The translations under genes were made by a program, and so were the position numbers. Below, in pieces: positions 28,493-37,434 of a DNA stretch of 64,000 nt; the first letter of the stretch is position 1, and the number at the start of each line of letters is the position of its first letter. A model generated the notes under the pieces. That model was not told the origin of the DNA. It was given only the letters and a program-made list of their open reading frames with translations, and ran no database searches. This stretch comes from Ochromonas danica (lineage: Eukaryota; Sar; Chrysophyceae; Chromulinales; Chromulinaceae): NCBI GenBank assembly GCA_015146655.1, contig VKHL01000020.1, forward strand, positions 124,001 to 188,000. Direction: 5' to 3'.

Positions 28493-31404
28493 TCAGTCAG
28501 CGGGTACAATATAGTTGTGACCTCGCAAGGGAAAAGTCGAGAGTGCACTCAAAACTAACCCTTTCTTGGCAGAGGAACCGTTCAATCGAGATGGCTGCTT
28601 CTCGAATATTGGAAGCGGAGCGGGGGTGTCGCTGTCAGCCGATTCCGCGACCAATCTGTCCCACCACTTTTCCTTTTGGCCATCTTCGTTGGTATGAGTC
28701 TCTCCGAGACCACTGGAGGAGAGACTGTAGGGCTTAACCGATGTAAGAAAGGTTTGAAAGTCGGGTGTTTGCTTCCATCGTTGATAACCATCTCCACGGA
28801 GAAGAAGGACTATCTCCTGCTTTGCCTGTCGAAAGACGGAGTATTCGATGGAGCGGTTATAAATGGCCGTTAATGCACTGGGTTGATTTCGAGCAAGAAT
28901 AATCTCAAAGATCACCTCGACTGTCGCTTTCAAAGACTGTTGTTGGAGCTTACCGACAAGTCGTTCAGTTGCTTTACGAATTCTCTCGGGGAGATTGAGC
29001 TCGCAGCGACTTTCGGTCGCGATATACAGAGAGAGAATCTCCATTGCTGCATCCTTTACTTCTTTGACCATCTTATTCAACTTGTCTTTTGTTTGCGTCA
29101 GTGAGATCAGTTCTTGCTGAGAGATTGTAGTATTGCCGCTAGTGTTTGTAGTCGCGCCTGATTGTTGGCTCATTGGTGCGAGAAGAGAGCGCAGATCGGC
29201 TGCCAATTGGTCTGTCTGCCTTGTTGATCTGACAGTGCTTTCACGAGATAGACCTAAAGAGTGATGGCTTGAGAGTTGACTGTTCATGCTAATGGAAAGA
29301 TTAGAACTCTCGCGAGTGAAAACCCGAGGACTGAGACTGTTTAGCCCGGTGGAAGGATCGGTCATGGTGCTGTCCTTACCGCTGTTCAACTGATTGCTCA
29401 ACTGACTGCTCGCTATTGAGTTCAAAGTTGTACTCGTACTGTGTTGTGTCTTCTGATTTTGATCCGTCAAGAAGTTCAAAAGCTTCTTCCAGTCCGAGAT
29501 AGGCAGAGAGTTGGTGAGATAGAGACGGAGTCGCTCTAACAGCTCCTCATACTGCAATACCGCATTGTAGAACAAGATATTCTCCTCCGAACGTTCCTTG
29601 CGTAAAAAGTCACGTAATAATCCATTCGCCGTGGGATGGGCCAGGACGTGTTCTAGGTCCACCTCTTGGCCAGCAAGGCGGATGCAGATCTCGGCCAGCT
29701 TCGTCTTGTTCTTCTCATAGACCTGGTCTAGGGAGCGCTTGCTGATACATGCAACTATAGTAGGTTCCATAGCAAGTGCTGTAGAGAAATAGGGCATGTC
29801 TGCGACCAGTGAAATCTCTCCGAAGAGCGATCCCGCAGAAAGATAGCGTACAAGAGAGGGCTCACGATTTGATTTGAGACTATTTCGACTCGACTTTGAA
29901 GAATGATGGGAGCCCGTTGGAGTGTCTGACGGATGGTTAGTTTCTTGCACCACTCCATGGATGAGTACATAGGAGTTGGTGGAGGTCTGTCCTTTCTTGA
30001 AGATAATCTCTCCAGCAGCAAAACCTCGGACATAGATCTTCGAGCAAAGAGCGGTTAGCATCCCATCTTCAATATCGCTGAAAACAATGGGGAAGAGTAA
30101 GAGATTGGTCAAAGCACTTCATGCAACAATAACAATAATACCTCAAAAGTGGAAGCGAATGGCGAATCTGACCCAGCAGCTGCATGTGATAATTGCGCCG
30201 AAGTATTCTTTTCAAAGATCCGTCTAATCGAAAGATTGCTTGCAGAGCATCTCGGGAAACATACGTAATCCATCCATTCTCCACGGCAACGATGGAGTCG
30301 GTCATTAGATTGTTCTTCTCTATGAAGCACTTCTCGAAGCCAAAGACTGTGCCTGCACCACAGCGATCCTCCCAGAAAGACTGTTGTTGTTGCTGCTGTT
30401 GCTGCTGTCCTTGCTGGCTACGTAACGAAAATGAAGCTGGTGAAGATGGGATTGAACTCATGGCAATGCTATTCCGATGTCTACAAAACATGCAAGCCCA
30501 TTGGCTCCATGAGAAGTCGAGTAGAGACAGGAAGGAGATGGAGAAGAAAGCGCAAACCTGTGAACTGATTTCCTGCCATAAGCAGCACTTGTTATGCAGT
30601 GCACAAGGTCCACAGTATCGGGAACAAAGACACAATTGCCTTTTAGTAGCAATCCTACCGAGCGATCTGTCATGACTGGGAGGAGAAGGTTTTCCTGGGA
30701 ATGAAGGCCAGAAAGAAGTTGTGGCAGTACTTTGCTAGAGTCATCGTGCATCTTTATCAACTGTCCCTTCTGGAAGTAAGTGAGCTTCATCGCACAAATC
30801 ATGACCTGCACCTGTTATTATCACAGAACAATCACCTCTCAGGCAACTGTTGTATCACTTGAACAAAATGATTGCCTACCTGTTCCAGAGAAAGTGAACG
30901 AAAAGCTGGCAGTTGAAGAAGGTCTTTCTCGAAAGAACTAGCAGCGCTTGAGCCGAACAAGTCGTCCATCTCTTTGAGATAACTTCTCGTGGACAAGAAG
31001 TTCCTCAACCCTTCGCGATCGACGAGGAGCGCTTTACCACTCTCATAATCAGAGCAACAGAGCTGGAAATGTATTTGATAATCGCCACACTCTACGGCCC
31101 CTGTTGATGAGCTGGTCAGGCCTGGCAGGAGCAACATGGTCTCTCCCGCCTGATAAGAAGTGATGGGCAGAGCCTGCTGCTGGTCAGAAGACGACATATA
31201 AGCAACAACTTCCCCCGAGAGCACGATAAGAAGGCAATGAGAGGGAAGAATTCTGAGTGAGATAGGCGTCATCGTCAGTAATTGTTGTTCTGTTCTGCAA
31301 ATCTTCCGAAAGGCGCAGAGGTCCGATGAGGACAGCATCTCTCCTAACCACACCTTCTTCAGAGAATCCTTCACTCTATCTCGACAGTAAAAGCAATTCC
31401 CCAT
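28493..31404 (-). CDS. N-myristoylation-type protein with three cNMP-binding-like domains and a split RGS domain (paralogue A)
   Basis: Four exons (31404-30880, 30811-30558, 30480-30142, 30077-28493) encode about 900 aa; introns are 68, 77 and 64 bp. The N-terminus MGNCFYC fits N-myristoylation plus palmitoylation. Three cyclic-nucleotide-binding-like barrels follow: about 30-165 (VLSGEVVAY, YQAGETMLLL), about 190-345 (FQKGQLIKM, GLLLKGNCVF, FGFEKCFIEKN) and about 375-500 (GFAAGEIIFKKGQ, SLFGEISLVADMP). An RGS domain starts at about 515 (DLEHVLAHPTANGLLRDFL, ERSEENILFYNAVLQYEELL) and resumes after a Ser/Thr/Gln-rich insert of roughly 120-150 residues (CELNLPERIRKATERL, FRQAKQEIVLLLRGDGYQRW). 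Expected role: a membrane-bound G-alpha regulator controlled by a ligand. The cassette Arg expected for cAMP is not visible. Architecture is seen; function is inferred. Confidence 0.85.
29480..29761. repeat. 282-bp tract identical to 33609-33890 (gene conversion tract, copy A)
   Basis: Read base by base, this stretch matches 33609-33890 without a difference, in the same orientation, offset 4129 bp. It covers the end of the third cNMP-like domain and the first half of the RGS domain. Flanking sequence in the two genes is strongly diverged. Confidence 0.95.
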
Positions 31405-32615
31405 GATGGTCTTGAATAAAGTGGAACTCAACTCTTGATAAATGTGTCGACGACATTCCACTGACTTATGGAAACTCACAGAGAGAGAGAGCTACTGGTT
31501 TAAACTCCAAATTTAAGATTTTCAAGAGATGAGTCAACGGAATTCCATCTCAACTCCACTGGCTCTTCCTCCTTCACTGCTTCGTTTGTTGCTGTTGTCG
31601 CCAGCACAGTCAACAGTGGGGTTAACGATGAAGAGGTTGAAGAGTTCCGTCCATTCCATGGCATTGGTATTGCAGAAATACAAACCACATCCAAGGACGA
31701 TGATGTTAAACATTGGATAATATGTATGGGTAACAACAGTGTAAGAGAGGTCTAGTGGTCTCGAGGAAGAAGCTTTATATTCAGAAGTTTTACAACTATT
31801 GATGCTATACCGTATTATCAACATATCATTACAAGTATATCATCATCATTATTATTATCATTATTATTATTGTTATTCTACAAGATGATAGGAGTTTGTG
31901 TGATTAGTAACAAACAACTATCAACCGAACAAAACCAAGGCATGGTATGGTACTATAAACTACAATGATCAGATCCCATCTCCTCCGTGCAGACATTTAG
32001 AAGAGTTTTGCTATTAGGCGCTAACATTAACATTGAACTAGCCGCTACTGGATACGAATGAACAAACAATACACATACATACAACACTCACTCTGAACCG
32101 CACCACAGCCCCAAATATCAGAAGCATAGCCTAGCATAGCATAACATGTAGTGTAACACAACACAGCATGGCAAGCACAGCATACGGTCAAACCAAGCGA
32201 CAACATCAGAGGCACTAGCTGGCCAGCATCTCCTTTGATCACTTATACAAGACCTCATCATCTAACGAAATGAAAAAACGCATCACAAGACGTGACGACG
32301 TACTGTAGGTAGAAAGATTAGTATGGGGCAGCAAAGCAGAAACGTATGCTTGCAAAAAATGAATCGAAAAGAATAGTGTGGTAGACTTTGTACAAAACAA
32401 CAACATAAATAGAGTAGAATAGCATAATAGAAGAAGAAGAAGAACAGCACAGTAGTATGGCGGCATTATGATATGTATGACAGCCATATACTGTTATACA
32501 AGAGGATCAACATGTTCTCTCACATGGGATCATTCTCTCAACAAGCATCAACTAACTGAACCTGTCTTATCCTGTCCAACCCTTAGCAACACTATGCTAT
32601 TCAATAACATCTAAA
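31405..32615. other. intergenic between the two cNMP-RGS paralogues
   Basis: 1.2 kb without a supported gene. It contains a (ATT/ATC)n low-complexity run at about 31836-31880 and an AGCATAGCATA-type short repeat near 32125-32180. Open stretches are short and none resembles the neighbouring genes. Confidence 0.45.
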
Positions 32616-35343
32616 TTATCGTGTAGGGCTGGGATGGATAGCACTGACAGAGCTAGCTAGAGGTGATCTCCAAGATAAGACAGCACGCAGAGAACGACCT
32701 CTACTTGGCACAGCAGGAGAATTTGATCCAGTACGAGAGCGACTAATAGCTTTTTGCAGTCGCGCTCCACTGCGATCGCTGAGATGAGAGAGCAGAGAGG
32801 AGCTGTTGTTACTGTTGCTGCTAATCCCACTCAACGCACTCTTGTTACTCTCAAAATTGGATTCATCTTCAGCCCTTTTCATACTGATGGAAACTATTGC
32901 TTGTGTGTGCAGCGTTTGTTCGCCAAGGAGATGATGTAGTTTCGTATGCAGTCGCTCCCAGGCAGGCATCTCATAGGGATCGGAGCTACTGATAAACTGC
33001 AAGAACTCGCGGCAGCGCTTCCATCGTAAGAAAGCATCTGTTCTGAGGAGACGGAAGATCTCTGCTTTCGCTGCACGGAAGACATTACGGCCCGGTACAA
33101 AGCGTGACTCCGCGGTACTATTGCTCGCTAGCATTTCACTGGAGAGGGTACGAGACAATGAGATACAACGCAATGAAGTGGAAGCATCCTCTTCAAGAGC
33201 AACAGGTTGGGCTTGTATCATAATGATTGATTCCAATGCCATCTCCAACAGTACAGCATCAGATTGCTGCATAAATCGCTGTTGAAGATTCACCGTATCG
33301 TTGCGAATGCGCTCAGGCAGATTAACTTCATGCGAGGCATTAGTCAGAATGAACGACTCCAAGATCGATCGACTATTGCTGCGAATCACTTGAAACATAT
33401 CTTTGAGACTGGTAGCTGCCTCATTCAATGCTAATTCCTTCGAATGTTTTTCATGTTCAGCTGCCTCTTCTTCTGCTTCTTCTTCTTTCATGCCATCAAT
33501 ACGCAATGAAGGAGAAGAAAACTCACTTCGCAGACTATCACACTTGTTGATCAATCTATCTGTTAGGTCTCCATCATCTTCCTCCTCTTCCCTTTGCATT
33601 CGAAGGAGAAGCTTCTTCCAGTCCGAGATAGGCAGAGAGTTGGTGAGATAGAGACGGAGTCGCTCTAACAGCTCCTCATACTGCAATACCGCATTGTAGA
33701 ACAAGATATTCTCCTCCGAACGTTCCTTGCGTAAAAAGTCACGTAATAATCCATTCGCCGTGGGATGGGCCAGGACGTGTTCTAGGTCCACCTCTTGGCC
33801 AGCAAGGCGGATGCAGATCTCGGCCAGCTTCGTCTTGTTCTTCTCATAGACCTGGTCTAGGGAGCGCTTGCTGATACATGCAACTATAGTGGACTCTATG
33901 AAAACCAATAGTAGGTTAGAGAATGATTCACAGGGTGGTAAGGTGTGAGATGTAAGGTGTACGTACCGAGAGCGATGGAAGACGAAGGATAGGTACCATC
34001 TGTCACCAAGGCAGTGGGTGCAAGAATTCCACCGCTAGCAATCTTCCGTCCTACTTCTCCATCTCGATTAGTTTGACGTTCTTGTATTGATCCTTTGACT
34101 ACAAGGAAGGCTTGGGTTGCGTGTTCACGTACTCGGAAAATCTCTTCACCAGCACCATAACCACAGAGTTCAACCTTCCCAGCTAAAGCACCTAATTCAT
34201 GATCATCCATATCGCGCAGAAGAGGACAGAAATAGCGCATATCAGATAGTAAAGAGTGGATGTAATTGCGACGTAAAGCTCGTTTGATGAGCGGCTCGGC
34301 ACGAAACACTTCACGCAATTCCTCTTTGGCTACTTGTGCAATCCATGTATCCTCCAAAGCTACAACTGCTAAGGAGACTACAGTATTCTTCTCCACAAAG
34401 CAATGTTCCAGGCCAAGGAAAGTGCCACTTTCACAGACTTTCTGCTCTGCCGCCTCCAAAACAGAGTTGAAAGATGTCTTTCCCAGTCGAATCGATTGAG
34501 CTGATACTGCAGCGACATGAGATTGAGAATACTTAGCAGCACTGGGATGTGTTAGAGACCTCAACAGAGAGGACTGATCAGTCACGCGGCCGCAACGGCC
34601 TTTCAATACAATACCAATATAACCTTCCTGCATGGTTGGATGATGTTTCCGATCTAACAAGCAACCAAATCCGATTAGAAGGAAAGACAATATGACAAGG
34701 CGAAGGAGAAGGAGAGCATACCAAGATAAGCAGTGGTCTTATCCAGTCGCTTGGGGTCTTCTTCCAACTTGACCACCTGACCTGCTTTAGCATGGCTTAC
34801 TTTCATTACAGTCATTAGCACTTGAATCTGCTCGATTGTTAACGATTGTAAAGAAGGCATAGCACGTAAAGATCGTTCCAATCGGTCAGTAAGGCAGAGA
34901 TCGTGCAAGACCTTCAAATGCGGTCGATTGGTAAGAAATTTTCTCATGTCTGAACGAGAAATACTCATCACTTGTGCACGATTTGATTTTGTAGCACGTA
35001 ATTGAAAAGTTAACTTCGTTTTCCCACATAGTAAACTCCCTCTTATGGTCGGGTCTTGTAGACCAGGCAGTAGGAAGATCGTGTCACCTGGACGATAGAC
35101 CGAAACAAGAATGAGTTGCACTTTGTCATTAGTGAGATAAACTGCTACTTCTCCAGATAGCACGAGGTAAAAGCATTGTTCAGTATCAATAGAGAGACTA
35201 TCAGCAGAAAACGCTGCTTTTTGACTTTCATAAGAACAATAATCAGGAAATTGGAAGATATCAATTTCTAATAAATAGGAACCTATCCAAGATTGCCGTA
35301 TGGCAGAATTGCTTAAGTCTTGTATAGACTGACAATTCCCCAT
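32616..35343 (-). CDS. N-myristoylation-type protein with cNMP-binding-like domains and a split RGS domain (paralogue B)
   Basis: Three exons (35343-34722, 34653-33967, 33895-32616) encode about 862 aa; introns are 68 and 71 bp. It opens MGNCQSIQ. Domain order matches paralogue A: barrel 1 (YLVLSGEVAVYL, YRPGDTIFLLPG), barrel 2 (AGQVVKLEED, GIVLKGRCGRV, FLGLEHCFVEKN), barrel 3 (GYGAGEEIFRVRE, AFLVVKGSIQ), then RGS part 1 identical to A and RGS part 2 (HEVNLPERIRNDTVNL, FRAAKAEIFRLLRTDAFLRW). The RGS insert here is Glu-rich and unrelated to the Ser/Thr insert of A. Barrel 3 has lost most of the phosphate cassette (SGGILAPTALV). Outside the identical tract the two proteins are clearly diverged, so the duplication is old. 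Head-to-tail arrangement with A. Confidence 0.85.
33609..33890. repeat. 282-bp tract identical to 29480-29761 (gene conversion tract, copy B)
   Basis: Same orientation as copy A, no difference seen. The upper edge (33890) lies 5 bp inside the exon 3 boundary (33895) of this gene; paralogue A has no intron at that point. Confidence 0.95.
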
Positions 35344-35934
35344 AGTGATAGCTAATAATCGAATCGCTTCTCGCTCTCTTCTTCCTCTCTCTTCTTCTTC
35401 TGTCTTCTTTCTTCCATGCGATGTTGTTGACAAGCAGCAGGACAGAGGCAGAGACGACCGCCCAGCACGGCGCATTTCACACGGTGGAGCAGCATCACAG
35501 AATGATTCCGTTGAGAAATGAAAAGTCGAATATCTCGCTTGTCAAAGTCTGAAAAGCGGAGATTTGTCGTGTCAAAGTCAAAACCGAAACTAACAAATTT
35601 TGTGTGTCAAACTTTGTTTTTCGATTGCAATTGGTTGAGTCGAACTGACAGACACTGCCATAGCATACTCTAGCAGTATGTGATGTCAAACTACATCTTC
35701 ATACTGATTTTAAACAAAGAATTCTCATTCCTTCCATAGTCAATAATTTAAGTTCATTTGATCCGACGACTGCCGGAATGGTCGCAAGGGCTAAACAACT
35801 TATTATAATACATGTAAGCAAAGTGCCCCGAAATAGAGAGAAAGTGTTGTAGTACAAGTAACGACTGAGAATAACGGACACAACAGTTCTCTAAGGGCGC
35901 TAAAAATGATAATCCACGATCATCATCCACTTAA
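35344..35934. other. paralogue B upstream region with repeated GTCAAAGTC-like words
   Basis: 591 bp. Between 35530 and 35625 the words GTCAAAGTCTGAAAAG, GTCAAAGTCAAAAC and GTCAAACTTTG occur in a row, followed by TTTTTCG. These may be upstream control elements. No gene. Confidence 0.35.
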
Positions 35935-36869
35935 TTAATAGAGATTATGCACTTCAGGGGGTTTAATCGCATTCAGCATATCCGATCCATAATGGAAACA
36001 TGCCATGGTCTCTTCTAAACAATCTTGACGCTCCTTTTCGCTCCAATGAACGGCAAGCTCATCAATTTTATGTTTTGTAGAGTCGATTAGTTGCTTGATA
36101 TCACTTTTCCATTCGTAAAACTTGAGCGCTTTCCCTTCCAACAGTGCATCAATGATACGCTTGCCAATCATACGACCTAATCAAAAACAATTACAGCACA
36201 TGAGTGGGAGTGAAGGAGAGGAACTCCTCAGAGTTGATAGATCCACTTACCTCCTGCAGAATGCGCGAAATAGTGGTTGTAGTAATGGCAGATGAACTTC
36301 GGTATGCTCTCCTCCGCCTTTTCATAGAGGAACGTAGCGTAGGCTTTAGCAAGTGGTCCTGCTTCATAACGGACCAACGTGTGGTCGTATTGAAGCAACC
36401 AGGCAATGTCCTGCTGCAAGGGTTCACTTCGCTCTAATCCCGTGTTCCGAAAAGCTTCCAATGCAGGATATCTCTGGATAATATCTTCGAATGCTTGATA
36501 GACGACTAAGGCATCAACGAGGAATTGCAAGTAATTCTGTCGAGTGGGTTGCCAGGCAGTGAAAGGCGTCTGGGCGGGCAGTTCTCCTTCTCTCGCCTGA
36601 TCGCGAGTGTGTAATTTCATCGCATAAGGTTTCATAACATCTTGAACAAAAGAAGGTATCTTTTTTTCACTACCAACGGTAGAGACTGCACTGTGTTGAA
36701 GTTTGGAAGATCTGACGCGGGAGACAGGACTGCAGGTGAAGCATCTTCCACGAGGAAAAGTGAAAGACTTGGTGGTGGTCTTTTGAAAAGCTTGTGAATC
36801 CTGCCAGAATAGCAAGAAGTAGGTGAGCAAGATACATAGTGGTTTGGATAAGGTCATGGCAGTCATCAT
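35935..36869 (-). CDS. plastid heme oxygenase, plant/cyanobacterial HO1 type
   Basis: Two exons (36869-36251, 36176-35935) encode about 286 aa; the 74-bp intron joins FAHSAGG to RMIGKRI. It cleaves heme to biliverdin IXalpha, feeding phytochrome or phycobilin chromophores and iron recycling. The catalytic core matches plant HY1: FVQDVMKPYAMKLHTRDQAR with the proximal His in KLHTRDQ, REGELP, YLQFLVDALVVYQAFE, FRNTGLERSE, FICHYYNHYFAHSAGG and the distal-helix glycines in GGRMIG. The C-terminus has HWSEKERQDCLEETMACF. The N-terminus is a signal peptide (PLCILLTYFLLFWQD) ending SQAF before a Ser/Thr/Arg-rich transit segment, which is the bipartite plastid signal of red-lineage complex plastids. 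Among the strongest calls here. Confidence 0.95.
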
Positions 36870-37434
36870 GAGAAGTGAGGAGGACTGGGACAGTGACTTT
36901 GTTGTTGCTGCTGCTGCTGTTGTTTGTGTTGACTCCCACTCTTGTCTCTCTTCTCACACTCTCTCACTGCCTCTGGACACACTGGGCCAAGACCTGCACC
37001 ACGCAATAACAATTGCTCGGAACTTGCCTTCGGAACATCTCCGCGCGCTTGCTGCTCTACAGTGAAAGATGGGATTGAAAGAAATCTTGAAAGATAAGTA
37101 GATGAATGAATTTATGAATAACTGACAGATGCATGCATTAAAGTGTGCCATCTGCCAGCAACCAGAGAGAGCTAGTCTCTCAAAGCGAATAACAAAAACT
37201 ACAAACTGCATTCAATTTACGTTATAATCACAGGAATTGCAACTCTAATCATTAACTCACACCAAACTGAGTATAGCTTTCAACTTATTCACTTATAGCT
37301 CACCTCGTCGCTCGATTACTTAGTTGATAGAATGTTGTTTGTAGGTGACAAGGCTATCCCTTAATATAAACATAGTAGTTATAACTCGGATATTTGCTGT
37401 TTGAACAGCGAAGAAGATGACTTTTCTCATCTCG
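36870..37434. other. heme oxygenase upstream region
   Basis: 565 bp between the heme oxygenase start and the 3' end of the sulfotransferase-like gene. A (TGC)n run lies near 36905-36925. No gene seen. Confidence 0.4.

Noticed and set aside
31836-31880. ATT/ATC run looked at as a possible tandem array or CRISPR-like repeat
   Set aside because: Plain low-complexity trinucleotide sequence without spacers; no CRISPR structure anywhere in the window.
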